Positions 25,101-34,733 are shown, counted from the stretch's first letter. The stretch is DNA of 64,000 nucleotides from Fulvivirga imtechensis AK7 (GCF_000331535.1 NZ_AMZN01000006.1:124001-188000), one strand, 5' to 3'. Notes: a model not told the origin generated them from the sequence alone. Program-made: numbers and translations.

Positions 25101-27632
25101 AAGCAATCTCCGCTTTACAAGGCTTATAACCTTAAAGTTACCGAACTAGAGCCTTTAAGTAGCGGACAAGTTAAGGTTCATCTTGGTCAAAGCGCAATAG
25201 ACTTAAGCAAGATTAAATACATAGATATATTAGGAGTGGTGGCATATCCCTATGTTGATGGATGGTATTATGATAATCTTTCCTGTGGAAATACAGGTTT
25301 TTATAGTTTTGATTCCGATTTATTCGACTTTAAGAATGAAGAAGTTATTGATGCTGGAGTGGATTTTATTACAATTAAGAATCCACAACTTTACAACATA
25401 ATTACTTTAGACAAAGGAACTGTCCAAGAATCAGGACCGGGCCACCCCGATTGCGGAAACGAGTATCACGAAGTAGACTATTCTGGGGATGTCGATCTGC
25501 TTGGGGCTAACATTTCTTTTAGGACCGACCTGAATAATGCAGGCGGAGGGCTTCGGGTTAAAAAGATTGCAATTAATTCACTCATCGATTCACACAGCAC
25601 CATCTATGACTATAGAAATGGTGTGACATCCTTTGAGCCTTATAAGATGGGTCAATATCTCGATCTAAGTTTCCCAAAGAATGATTATTACAATGATGAT
25701 AGACTAGTTGACTATCAAAAAAAGAAGTCCGATCTGAATAAACAATACCAAAAGCTTGTTTGGGGAACCTTTGAAGAATTACTTGCTAATGCCGCGGAAG
25801 CACCTGCTCCGGGAATTGTTTACCAAGAAGTCGAGGTTTCTGAAGTAGCAAATGGTGTCGAAATTCCTAATTCCACGGTATATAGTTTTGAGGTATTTAA
25901 TAAAGGAATGGTTGGGATTGATTATTCCAATGAAGAATTAACTGCCCTTGAAGGAATTTTGGATGGAGATGAAACCCGTGAAATACCACCATATGATACT
26001 GTAAGAACAAGGCATGTTACTGTCAAAGATTATACTACAAGAGTAGGTAATTTAAAAACGATTACACTTTATGATGCGGGGAACAACAAGGTCAGTGAAA
26101 CAATAAACCATTACCTTTCTGATGGTATTGAAGAAGAACTCCTTGCCCAGGGGTACGAGGGTGACAATCAATTGTATGATGCCAATAAGGAAGTGTATGA
26201 GAGTAAGCTGGATGCCTATAAGCAACAAGGTGTGGTTCATGAGAATTTTTCAGAAGCCAGATTTTTAAGGCAAGAGTATAAAAAGCAGGTAAAATATGAT
26301 AACCTTCCATTTGCTTTTAAAACAAATGCATATCACTTGCTCGGGGTTGTCACTCAAAAGGAAGAATATCCTTCTATTCAAATAGGGCAGACGAATATTA
26401 ACTATAAAACAGGAATAGTTACTTCCAGTGAAAACCTGGCTTTTGATTTCTATTCTGGTCAGGTTGTTAAGATACTCACAAAGGATAGCTACGGCAACTA
26501 CTATATGACTGAAGAACAACCTGCTTATAGAAAATATGAGGCAATGGGATTGGCCATCTATGGAGGCAAAAACATGCTGATCCAATCTGCCGGCAGAAAT
26601 ATGTTTAAAGTGGAGAGGGCAAATCACAAACCAATTGGTCTCGTTTCAGCAACCGTTCAGACCTGGAGTAATGGCATCAAAGTAGTTGAGGAAATCGGCG
26701 AAAATGATATTTGGAGAAAGCAAGCTTCTTTTGTATGGAATGGAGATTGGCCATCAAATCCTGACGGAACCTATCCTGTTGATCATTTTGTATCGAACTC
26801 TTTCAATTATGAGAATTTATCGTCAAATATTGAATGGGAAAAGCAAGCGGAGATCACTTTGTATGATATGAATTCTCATTCTCTTGAAGCTACCGACATC
26901 AACAATAATTATGCTGCAGTAAGAATGGATCCATTATATGAAAAGGTTCTAATCTCTGTTGCTAATGGATCGTATGATGAAATTGGCTACTCAGGTGCTG
27001 AAAATTTATCTTTTAGCACAAAGGAGGGAGGTGTAAACAGCGGAGAGGGCATTGCTACCACAGCCAGAAGCCATACTGGGAAATATAGTCTTCAGGTTGC
27101 GTTCAATACAGAGGGATTCAATTATCACCTGGGGCAAAGTGCGGATCTTTCCAAAATGTATAAGGCCAGCGTTTGGGTGTATATGCCTGGTGAAAGTGAA
27201 ACAGATGACCAGATTTCTAAAATTCAGCTTTACTACAAGGTAAATGGCCAGGAGTATATATCGCACCCGAATGTTAACAAGAACAAATCTAAAAATTGGT
27301 ACTTGCTTGAAGCAATTATAGATCCCAAAGGTGCCGATGAGGTTTATATAGGGTGCAGGAATCTCTCTTCCAGGAGTGTTTACTTTGATGACTTCCGAGT
27401 CAATCCAGTCAGTGCGGTAGTAACATCCTACGTATATGATCCCGTGACTGGTGAGCTTAGCTATATATTGGATCAGAATAACTTTTATACTCATTTTGAA
27501 TATGATGCACTAGGAAGGCTGGTTCGAACTAGTAGAGAAATGTTGAATTTCGATTTCGGTCAAGGTAAGGAAAGCTTTAAAGCAGATAAAACACTTAGTG
27601 AGATCATTTACAACTACGGGGAAAAAGAATAA
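22161..27632 (+). CDS. Exported RHS/SpvB-like protein A (N-terminal half of split shell)
   Basis: An 1823-residue exported protein. A signal peptide (MKGMAVFLAVHTIFSAVAPTVS) is followed by the start found in Bacteroidota RHS shells: LASGDLAYNIPLLEVPGPSG, YPLSLSYHAGI, DASWTGLGWSVNPGAITRNV. Residues about 130-270 are a Gly/Ser-rich repeat region. Around residues 680-705 lies a Cys/Asp-rich loop with DCDRDGYED, a DxDxDGxxD calcium-binding-type motif. The end has a carbohydrate-binding-like beta domain and the first YD repeats (TGELSYILDQNNFYTHFEYD, ALGRLVRTSRE). It has no toxin tail; the YD repeats resume in the next gene, 25 bp on. Confidence 0.88.
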   Translation: MIRKRKLMKGMAVFLAVHTIFSAVAPTVSYALTAGPTAPEATSFEPVDTTDMVNLASGDLAYNIPLLEVPGPSGGYPLSLSYHAGIQTNEDASWTGLGWSVNPGAITRNVNGYADDHFHVNNTSRFYWEGGERKTHSVGVSVGIPGTPASMNGGVSFSHDTYLGMGFGVRLGAGASLANSPFDVGVTVGTSPYGGSYASAGIGVGIRSSENSTASLSAGLSVSTNFESVNVGGTAGVNVMGTSISTGSGVKPSLSVGGASISRHNSKSGNLSQNAWGLTVPIPVFYGVWLNLGYNYRRYWIDETENLYTNGALYYPNFETDKSWLDTRDYDTYSLLDPTLEGGIIENADANEVLGGSLVNYDDYFVHAQGVVGGMRPYLFKRHLLKRNKFDIKDFDDDNATERRDYMVSYPLGYNEEKVEFRFINDFSNRHLYRSSEIINKQNTADPLDYNFDGEVKTGEKGDDGYKENHLAGSKNIRWFTHRQITDKEQEVLDNGFIETSSPGFKRGDWPDDQIGGFIITNESGIKYHFSLPAASYGEYMRSQNITREDGRTFNEFKKPERYAYTWYLTAITGPDFVDRGPSGEPDGILNEYDWGYWVAFDYGLWSDNYQWRTPSIGTHRDLDQNFENYSYGKKEVYYLNKIYTKSHTAFFVKEIRADGKGVVNRNGGHYKLRSSEYDQCRDDCELDCDRDGYEDCQCDSRCEGLSDEMQIDLPVSTLRLDKILLCKNSELNGIDQVEAKAQNYNYQSSLVHHFGDNVLDVHDEENIQLTERSLRSIVFTHDYSLAPQTSNSFDPNGDNYLDGSRNTYLKGKLTLKGLQFNGKSGVSLVPPMSFEYDIDESGTADLSGEIVVDKSHILSEGDIIKFGHQNKTYYAVITRYESTISDPRFRLKYLNGSPTTSFIENVSISKTKNPPYNQEQYDIWGLYKPDVDIDVVEQDENLGRMVSFVSSKASDAWSLRGINTSMGSSISLSYESDTYKQSPLYKAYNLKVTELEPLSSGQVKVHLGQSAIDLSKIKYIDILGVVAYPYVDGWYYDNLSCGNTGFYSFDSDLFDFKNEEVIDAGVDFITIKNPQLYNIITLDKGTVQESGPGHPDCGNEYHEVDYSGDVDLLGANISFRTDLNNAGGGLRVKKIAINSLIDSHSTIYDYRNGVTSFEPYKMGQYLDLSFPKNDYYNDDRLVDYQKKKSDLNKQYQKLVWGTFEELLANAAEAPAPGIVYQEVEVSEVANGVEIPNSTVYSFEVFNKGMVGIDYSNEELTALEGILDGDETREIPPYDTVRTRHVTVKDYTTRVGNLKTITLYDAGNNKVSETINHYLSDGIEEELLAQGYEGDNQLYDANKEVYESKLDAYKQQGVVHENFSEARFLRQEYKKQVKYDNLPFAFKTNAYHLLGVVTQKEEYPSIQIGQTNINYKTGIVTSSENLAFDFYSGQVVKILTKDSYGNYYMTEEQPAYRKYEAMGLAIYGGKNMLIQSAGRNMFKVERANHKPIGLVSATVQTWSNGIKVVEEIGENDIWRKQASFVWNGDWPSNPDGTYPVDHFVSNSFNYENLSSNIEWEKQAEITLYDMNSHSLEATDINNNYAAVRMDPLYEKVLISVANGSYDEIGYSGAENLSFSTKEGGVNSGEGIATTARSHTGKYSLQVAFNTEGFNYHLGQSADLSKMYKASVWVYMPGESETDDQISKIQLYYKVNGQEYISHPNVNKNKSKNWYLLEAIIDPKGADEVYIGCRNLSSRSVYFDDFRVNPVSAVVTSYVYDPVTGELSYILDQNNFYTHFEYDALGRLVRTSREMLNFDFGQGKESFKADKTLSEIIYNYGEKE

Positions 27633-27657
27633 TTCTTAACCTTTTAAGAGAAAGGAA

Positions 27658-30600
27658 ATGAAAATAAAATACTTATTAATTTGCGCAACTTTTCTGCTGT
27701 TGTGTAACAGCAATTTTGCTCAGCAGTATGAGGAATTTGTCTGTCCTGCTAATTCATCGTCAAGTTACCTTCAGCAGGATCCTAAAGCCGGAAGGTCTAA
27801 CAAATGCTGTAGCAAGGGGACCCAGGTAAAATTAGAATATTCTGGCGATACACAAATAGTTAAATCCGCTGAAGCGGTCAGGTTGGATAACACTCCCGGT
27901 CCGCATAGAGTTAGGTTAGATGTGGAGTGGAATGCTCAGGGCGAAGGTGTTGTACTCTTTGATATCTATTATAGGCGCATGAGATCAGGTGGTACATTCT
28001 GTAATTGTGATTTTGAAGCCTGGACGCTGCTTTACACCTATAAAATTACCAGAAAGTCTATAAGTCCGGGAGGGAGCTTGTCAGGCACGGCTGTAAGAAC
28101 AACAAAAGATGAACAGAGTTTAATTAACTTTCCGCTGACATACCAAAAAGCAAGTAATTACGACTATGATGTGAACAAAATCAGGTGGTATATCAATGGG
28201 CAATTGGATGGCGATGCTACTGGAACAAACACAATATCAATTAGTCCAAAAGCCAAACAAATAGGTGATTACACGATAACAACTGAAGTATACAATCTTT
28301 GTAACGAGTGGAAATCCGGTCCTTCCTCTACTATTTCCATCAAGCCCACGTGCTATCAGGACAATCCAAATTCATCGAGCTTGTCTTTAACAGGCCCCGG
28401 TTTAACAGTTCATTCGGAGGGCTATGAAGTGGAAAAAGATAATAGCTACACGATTGGAGTATCCGGAGTTACTGATTTTGACTATCACTATGATTTGTCA
28501 CATGACGGAGGCGAAGACATAAGCCTGACCAGCAAGCAACTCGTAATGAACGCGGAGCTAGGAAGCTATAGAGTTGAAGCAAGCAGAAAGGGAGGAAGAG
28601 AGGAATGTCCGGTTATTAATCCTATGAGCGTTTTTGTTGGAGGACACGATTTAACAATTGAGGACAATTGCCTTATAACTCTTCCTGAAGATCTTTCTGA
28701 TTTTCTTGATAAACCCATTGTTCCAGGAGAGCCGGCACTTGAGCATTTTGCAGCCACAGTTACGAGCAAAAAGGGATTTATCATAAAGCCAGGAATTGTC
28801 TTAAGCAAGGGGGCGGAATTAATTTTAGATTATAATGAACCTGTCATAGATGACTCTGAACTTGATCCCAATAAAAATTTCATTCAAACTACTTCATATG
28901 ATGAATATGGGAGAATCTTAAGACAAAGCAGACAATATTTTGATGACCGGGGTAGGGCTACTCAATCTCAATACAAGAATTTGACCAAGGACGTCTTGTT
29001 GGCCTCAGAGGTGCTCTATGATGGTCAAGGAAGGACAGTCATCAACACATTAACGGCTCCCGTTAAATCCGGTACTTTTGAGGAAACTGTGGATGAGTGT
29101 GGAGACAATGTTCAAATAGGGGCCAAAGTCAGATTTGAATTTAAAGAAAAATTTGTGACTGACGCTAACAATACAAAATATGACTATAAGAAATTTGATG
29201 GAGCAAAAGAGGTTTCTCCTGAGCCGGTTGGTAGCACTGAAGAAGGCACCTTGGGGTGGTACTACAGTGACAATAATGGAGAAAGTGCTGATGAAAAGTT
29301 GAATGAGCCACTAGTGGCAACTACAAGCTATCCCTATACAAGAACCGTGTTTCATCATGATGGTACTGAAGACATAAAAAGTATTTCGAAGCCAGGAGAC
29401 GTTTTTCGTATCGGAGGGGGGCATACAGGGGAAACAGATAAAGAGGAGGTGGATAATGGTGATTCATATCTTGACGACTACCTGGCTATTCGTGAAAATG
29501 AGCTGGGACTAAAAAGGCCAACGGTTTATGAAGGCAATTTCTTCAAAACCGTGAATACTGATGGACAGGGATATACTTCCATAACTTACCAGGATATCGC
29601 GGGAAACGGCATTATTTCGCTGTACCTGGCCAACCAAACCACTCCTGTGACTAGAAGTTACCAGTTTTACAACAATCTCAATCAGTTGATCGTAAGTCTG
29701 TCACCAAATGGATGGCAACAGTATAACAGCGGAGTGAATTTTGATGAAGTGGACAAAACATCCTACTCGTACGATGTAAAAGGGCAGTTGATCGCTACTC
29801 AGGAAACAGATGCGGGAAGAACTGAATTTGTTTACCGTAAAGATGGCAGCATACGCTTTTCACAAAATAGCGAGCAGCGAAAGGAGGAAAAATATTCTTA
29901 CACTCATTATGACAAAACTGGACGCCCCGTGGAATCGGGAGAATATACTCCGGTATTTGATGGTATCAGGTTTAACAGCCAGCAAATGCGTGCGATCCTG
30001 GAGGATGTCAGCGTGGATGGCGGGCTTTCAAAGGACCTGGGGATACGCACTGATGTAATATATACCTATTATGATTTGCCTGACCCTGATCTTCCGGTAG
30101 ATCGGAAACAGCGATTTGTTCATGGGGCGGTTTCTTATTCTAAAAATGAAAATACCACCATATGGTACAGCTATGATGAGCAGGGGAGTATCGAGTGGTT
30201 GGTACAGGATATTGTGGGACTGGGTATCAAAATTGCAGACTACAGATATGGGCCTACGGGTGATGTACGAGAGGTGGCCTATCAGAGAGGTAATGCGGGG
30301 ACGGACTTTTATCATTATTACGACTACGATACTGATGGCAGGCTCAGCAGGATATATACAGCCACCGAACCCCTGGTGTACGACCATTTTGGAGAGTTGA
30401 CCAATCCTGAAGTGTTGAAGCAGCAGGCATTATACGACTACTACCTGCATGGGCCTTTGAAGCGTGTAGAGCTGGCCGACCAGTTGCAGGGAATAGATTA
30501 TATATATACCGCTGACGGAGCCCTGAAAGGCATCAATAGCGGTAATCCTGATCAGGATCCGGGTGAAGATGGCATCACCAATGATTTTCAGGCCGATGTG

Positions 30601-33018
30601 TTCGGTATGACGCTGGATTATTACAATAACGACTACCGTAGTGCTGCTTTAGGCACTGTTAGTCTGAGCGGTAGTGGTGTGGCGCAACAGTTTACTGGTA
30701 ACATCCGAGCTCAGAGCTGGTTCAGCCCTGTAGACAATGGACAGATGAGAGGTTATGTATACACTTATGACAAAAGGAACCAGTTGCAGGAAGCCAGGTG
30801 GGGTAATGCCATGCCAACAACTTCTGGTTTTGGCTTTGTTGCTGATCCTACTGAAGCCTTTAAAGTCGCCATTTCGGAGTATGACCTCAATGGAAATATC
30901 AGGCAACTGAACCGCAAAGCGGAGCAGGGAGCGGGCATAGCGCAGTTTGTTTACCACTATAAAGAACATACCAATCAGTTGACTGATGTTACTGATGCCA
31001 GCCAGCCCTTCAGAGGCTATGAGTATAACGACATTGGCCAGATGACCAGGCAACAGAACACTGATGGAGAGCTGTACCAGCAGTACGATGTATCGGGTAA
31101 ATTGATGGGATCATATAAAAGCTATGACGAAGCCACAGGCATATATACCGATCCGGTAGTAACCTTTACTTATGATGATCGTGGCTTCAGGGTATCAAAA
31201 ATATCTTACGAGGACGGACTGCAAAAGCAACGCACCTGGTATGTGCGAGATCCTTCGGGATCATTGCTGAGCCTTTACGAGCAAGACCTGGAGACTGACG
31301 ACCCTGCAAAACAGACTGAGATACCTATCTACGGATCCGGGCGTATTGGTCTTTACAAACCTCAGGCAACAATACACCAACATTTGTACGAACTTAGTGA
31401 TCATCTGGGTAACGTAAGAGCTGTTATTGGTGAGGATATCTCTGTAGAATATTTAGCCACAATGGAGACCGAGAGGGAGAATAATGAGGATATGGCCATA
31501 GATGGTAACTTTGAAAATATTCAGCGAATATCTACAGCAGATAGAATAAATCATACCCCTTCTGTGGTAATAGAAGATGGGATTGAATATACGATCAACG
31601 ATCCTAACGAAGTTGTCAGATTAAATGGCTATCACAATATCACCGAGGGGCCCGGTATATTACTTGAAGTTTCCCCCGGAGATAAAATTGAAGTAGAAGT
31701 ATATGTGAAATACCTGGACCTACGAAGAGATGAGGGAATTGGAGCGACTGCTTTGCTTGCTTACTTAATGGGTGGAATACATAACCCGGCCTATACACAA
31801 ACGTCTGTTGAAGGTGGGGGTGCTCTTATAACAGACAGATTAAATAATGTTTCAGCTTTAATAGGTGCTACATCTGATATTGATGTTCCTGAAGCTTTTC
31901 TGAATTATCATTTTCTGGATCACAACCAAAATCCAGTGCATGGGCAATTGGACTTTATTCAGATTTCAGACGCGGCAGCAATAGATCCATTAAATATTGA
32001 TAAAACGCATGAGAAACTATATCTTGAAATAGAAGTGACTCAACCAGGATTTGCATATATTAACGTAACACATGACGCTCAGGAAAACGTTGATGTTTAT
32101 TTTGATGATTTGAAGGTGACTCATACCTATGGAAACATTGTTGCAGGTTCTGATTATTATCCTTTTGGGCTTGCTATGGAGGGCAGGGAAATAACGCGAG
32201 AGGATTTCCGTTACGGATATCAAGGGCAATTCTCAGAGGAAGATGAAGAGACCGGATGGAACAGTTTTGAGCTCAGGATGTATGATCCTGTCATTGGTAG
32301 GTGGCTTACAACAGATCCTTACAGGCAGTTTGTAAGTCCTTATGTAGGTATGGGAAACAATCCAGCAAATGGGGTGGACTATGATGGTGGATTTTGGGAT
32401 CAAGGGATCAATTCTAAGGGTGAAATAGTGTACGATAATGGAATTAACAATGGAAATGTTTACTTAGTTAATGATGGATATTCTGAACCCATTCAATCTT
32501 TGAGTCAGTTAAAGGAAAATTCAACACAAATTGTGGCTAATAACATTTGGATAGGAACAGAAAGTCAACTTAAAAATTATGTTCTATCACAATTTGCATT
32601 TGTTGATTTTGCGTGGCCTTATGCTGTCAGAATTAAAGAGTCTCTTAATCAAGGCTTTACAATGGATACGAAAAAGTTAATTAAGACGAGTGGAAGTGAA
32701 GTGATGCTCAAGCCGAAGGCAATTGAAGATTTTGCATTTGAAATCCGTTATAGCACATCACAAGGTAATGTAATATTAGGGAATGTGTATAATGTGCGAA
32801 ACTCACTTGAACACGAAAAGCGTCATTTTATAACCACATTAACAATGATTAATAGTGGCATTGAACAAGTAGGTTTTTCAAGCTATGAGCGAGCGCGGGA
32901 ATGGAGCGAGCAAGGTGCTATAACCTATCAAAGGAATAGACCTTCTTGGATTCGAACCAATGCGGCATTCAAGGCTTACACCCGAGATTATTGGAATAGA
33001 GTGACAATTAAACGATAA
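27658..33018 (+). CDS. Exported RHS protein B with C-terminal HExxH toxin candidate
   Basis: A 1786-residue protein with its own signal peptide (MKIKYLLICATFLLLCNSNFAQ) and Shine-Dalgarno AAAGGA. N-terminal Ig/PKD-like region, then many YD repeats (TSYDEYGRILRQSRQYFDD, YDVSGKLMGSYKSYDEATG) and the RHS-associated core (ELRMYDPVIGRWLTTDPYRQ, SPYVGMGNNPANGVDYDGG, ending near residue 1577). The tail of about 205 residues differs from the core in composition and is more A/T-rich, as in exchangeable polymorphic toxin tips. It carries H1719-E-K-R-H1723 within SLEHEKRHF, an HExxH zinc-metalloprotease motif. The stop overlaps the start of the immunity candidate. Toxin activity is inferred. Confidence 0.88.
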   Translation: MKIKYLLICATFLLLCNSNFAQQYEEFVCPANSSSSYLQQDPKAGRSNKCCSKGTQVKLEYSGDTQIVKSAEAVRLDNTPGPHRVRLDVEWNAQGEGVVLFDIYYRRMRSGGTFCNCDFEAWTLLYTYKITRKSISPGGSLSGTAVRTTKDEQSLINFPLTYQKASNYDYDVNKIRWYINGQLDGDATGTNTISISPKAKQIGDYTITTEVYNLCNEWKSGPSSTISIKPTCYQDNPNSSSLSLTGPGLTVHSEGYEVEKDNSYTIGVSGVTDFDYHYDLSHDGGEDISLTSKQLVMNAELGSYRVEASRKGGREECPVINPMSVFVGGHDLTIEDNCLITLPEDLSDFLDKPIVPGEPALEHFAATVTSKKGFIIKPGIVLSKGAELILDYNEPVIDDSELDPNKNFIQTTSYDEYGRILRQSRQYFDDRGRATQSQYKNLTKDVLLASEVLYDGQGRTVINTLTAPVKSGTFEETVDECGDNVQIGAKVRFEFKEKFVTDANNTKYDYKKFDGAKEVSPEPVGSTEEGTLGWYYSDNNGESADEKLNEPLVATTSYPYTRTVFHHDGTEDIKSISKPGDVFRIGGGHTGETDKEEVDNGDSYLDDYLAIRENELGLKRPTVYEGNFFKTVNTDGQGYTSITYQDIAGNGIISLYLANQTTPVTRSYQFYNNLNQLIVSLSPNGWQQYNSGVNFDEVDKTSYSYDVKGQLIATQETDAGRTEFVYRKDGSIRFSQNSEQRKEEKYSYTHYDKTGRPVESGEYTPVFDGIRFNSQQMRAILEDVSVDGGLSKDLGIRTDVIYTYYDLPDPDLPVDRKQRFVHGAVSYSKNENTTIWYSYDEQGSIEWLVQDIVGLGIKIADYRYGPTGDVREVAYQRGNAGTDFYHYYDYDTDGRLSRIYTATEPLVYDHFGELTNPEVLKQQALYDYYLHGPLKRVELADQLQGIDYIYTADGALKGINSGNPDQDPGEDGITNDFQADVFGMTLDYYNNDYRSAALGTVSLSGSGVAQQFTGNIRAQSWFSPVDNGQMRGYVYTYDKRNQLQEARWGNAMPTTSGFGFVADPTEAFKVAISEYDLNGNIRQLNRKAEQGAGIAQFVYHYKEHTNQLTDVTDASQPFRGYEYNDIGQMTRQQNTDGELYQQYDVSGKLMGSYKSYDEATGIYTDPVVTFTYDDRGFRVSKISYEDGLQKQRTWYVRDPSGSLLSLYEQDLETDDPAKQTEIPIYGSGRIGLYKPQATIHQHLYELSDHLGNVRAVIGEDISVEYLATMETERENNEDMAIDGNFENIQRISTADRINHTPSVVIEDGIEYTINDPNEVVRLNGYHNITEGPGILLEVSPGDKIEVEVYVKYLDLRRDEGIGATALLAYLMGGIHNPAYTQTSVEGGGALITDRLNNVSALIGATSDIDVPEAFLNYHFLDHNQNPVHGQLDFIQISDAAAIDPLNIDKTHEKLYLEIEVTQPGFAYINVTHDAQENVDVYFDDLKVTHTYGNIVAGSDYYPFGLAMEGREITREDFRYGYQGQFSEEDEETGWNSFELRMYDPVIGRWLTTDPYRQFVSPYVGMGNNPANGVDYDGGFWDQGINSKGEIVYDNGINNGNVYLVNDGYSEPIQSLSQLKENSTQIVANNIWIGTESQLKNYVLSQFAFVDFAWPYAVRIKESLNQGFTMDTKKLIKTSGSEVMLKPKAIEDFAFEIRYSTSQGNVILGNVYNVRNSLEHEKRHFITTLTMINSGIEQVGFSSYERAREWSEQGAITYQRNRPSWIRTNAAFKAYTRDYWNRVTIKR

Positions 33019-33602
33019 TGACTTTACAAATAGTACTTTGCATTTTAATAATTGTAATCAGTTGCTCAGAGAGGAAGGACGCTGAATTCAACAATATACC
33101 AGCAGACATTTCAATGGAAGTGTCAATAAACTCTGTAGATACTATTTATGTCAATTTGCTTTTAAAATTTTCGGCATCACAAACTCATGACGTAACGTTA
33201 GATCATAAGGCTTTTACTACAGAATGTTTTTACTGGAAAGACAATAATGTATTGCAGGATTTTTTAAGTTCCAACTCAATAAACATTAATGAACTAATGA
33301 GGCAGTTTAGGTTTAATCAGGTAATTGTTGAAAACGAAGATGGAGAAATGAAGCTGTTATCAGTTGAAAGTAATTTTCCCTATGAAAAAGATTTTAAAGA
33401 GGTTAATTGCATGCTAGACTGGAAAGCAACAAAACAGATTGATGAAGGTAAAGATGCTAATTTTAAAGTTGAGGGAATAGATATACATAATCTTAAGATT
33501 AACAGATCGGATCGTAAAATTAGGCTTTACTATTCTTACTTATCTCGAGACAATGGGGAAACAATAATGGCTAGGTCCAATTGGGTTAATCTTCCCAATT
33601 AG
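33018..33602 (+). CDS. Lipoprotein, candidate immunity to the RHS tail
   Basis: A 194-residue protein with a lipoprotein signal (MTLQIVLCILIIVISCSE, Cys16). The rest is predicted as beta-rich with no known motif (DISMEVSINSVDTIYVNLLL; LKINRSDRKIRLYYSYLSRD). Its ATG shares one base with the toxin-candidate stop (TAATG), the tight coupling typical of effector-immunity pairs. Envelope location would fit an effector acting outside the cytoplasm, and HExxH proteases of this kind could do so. No family recognised; function inferred from position. Confidence 0.65.
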   Translation: MTLQIVLCILIIVISCSERKDAEFNNIPADISMEVSINSVDTIYVNLLLKFSASQTHDVTLDHKAFTTECFYWKDNNVLQDFLSSNSININELMRQFRFNQVIVENEDGEMKLLSVESNFPYEKDFKEVNCMLDWKATKQIDEGKDANFKVEGIDIHNLKINRSDRKIRLYYSYLSRDNGETIMARSNWVNLPN

Positions 33603-33745
33603 ATTTAAGGAGGCAGGATAGTAAATGAGTCCAAAGGAATTTTGTTGCTAATGGTCTTTTATTGCGATTGTGTAAAGGTGTTTGAAGGACTAATTCATTT
33701 ATCTGCTGTTTGAATCAGCGATGTTGGAGATCTTGGAAGAGGATT

Positions 33746-34201
33746 ATGAGTGAAATAACTATATCTGAGAAATGGGCTGAGATTATTGGAGACATGGAGG
33801 GAGATGACATTGTTCTCGAAATAAGAGTAGCTAGTGCAGATTTGGACAAGCAAAATGCTCTTCTAAAACTACTTAAGACCAAAAAATATAACGTGAAGTA
33901 CTTTTTTGCTGGTCAGGAAATGGATTTGCCATCGACAGTTGGTTTTGAAACCTTTCTTAGTGACGAAAGTAAAGAAGTGATTATTGATTTGCGAACTTGT
34001 AAGTTGTATTATTATTTCAATGCAGTTAATGAGATGGAGTTTTATACAGATTCCGTTCTTCACTTAAGTGATAGAGAGGCAGCCACTTTGTTTGAATTCA
34101 TTCATCAGCTAGGGAACTTCATGCATTCAAAGATTTATTTGTATATAGAATCGTATCCTCGGTATAGTTATGTATTCGATCCCACGAAGCCTAATAGGTA
34201 A
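33746..34201 (+). CDS. Orphan immunity-like cytosolic protein
   Basis: A 151-residue soluble protein from the ATG at 33746 (MSEITISEKWAEIIGDMEGD); an upstream TTG at 33710 is unlikely. It is acidic, without signal peptide, with alternating strands and helices (VLEIRVASADLDKQNALLKL; SDREAATLFEFIHQLGNFMH). No family is recognised. It lies 143 bp behind the lipoprotein with no toxin between them. Orphan genes of this size and composition downstream of RHS toxins commonly are immunity genes kept from replaced toxin tips. Confidence 0.6.
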   Translation: MSEITISEKWAEIIGDMEGDDIVLEIRVASADLDKQNALLKLLKTKKYNVKYFFAGQEMDLPSTVGFETFLSDESKEVIIDLRTCKLYYYFNAVNEMEFYTDSVLHLSDREAATLFEFIHQLGNFMHSKIYLYIESYPRYSYVFDPTKPNR

Positions 34202-34228
34202 CTTTCTGTTTCAAACTAGTACAGTGCA

Positions 34229-34733
34229 ATGTGTGGGTTCAAGAATCCTTTTTATTTATTTCTGATGCTTAATCTGATTGGTTGCAGCAAAAGCATTGAT
34301 AAACTTGCCTTTATCGAAAAGTATGGAGATGAAAAGTTTGATGAATTTATTGACACTGCTATCCACTACAGAAAGCCAAAATGAGAATGGCGACTTACTC
34401 TATTTCGTAAGTACACTAATTGGTGAATGTGATAGTCCTATTATAATGACTGTAGATGCTTCCACCGGTGAGGTAAAAAAGGCAGATCTGCATTTGGTTT
34501 TGAAACGGTGTAGAAAGCAAGACTATCCTGACACGGTTTTATACAAGGAGTTGACAAAGAAATTCCTAAGATACAATATCACTTATTTGCAGGTAGATCA
34601 AGATACCAATGTGTACATAAATCTAAATCAAATAATGGCTAGACCAAACTTAATAAGATTATCTGTTACGGGGGGAAAAAATAATTTAGAAAAACTCGAA
34701 CGCTTAAAAAACAACTGGTATGCGAAATATTGA
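34229..34733 (+). pseudogene. Frameshifted lipoprotein gene (immunity-like)
   Basis: The 5' part opens at the ATG at 34229 with a lipoprotein signal (FLMLNLIGCSKSIDKLAF, Cys18) and runs in frame through FDEFIDTAIHYRKPK to a TGA at 34382-34384. The continuation (NENGDLLYFVSTLIGECDSP ... NNWYAKY) lies in the next frame and ends at 34733. Removing one A from the four-A run at 34378-34381 would fuse them into a normal protein of about 168 residues. So this is either a single-base indel that inactivated the gene, phase variation in a short run, or a sequencing error. No family recognised. Confidence 0.65.

Noticed and set aside
22161-33018. The two RHS genes as one gene broken by a stop
   Set aside because: The second gene has its own Shine-Dalgarno sequence, ATG and signal peptide after a 25-bp gap, so they are two genuine genes.
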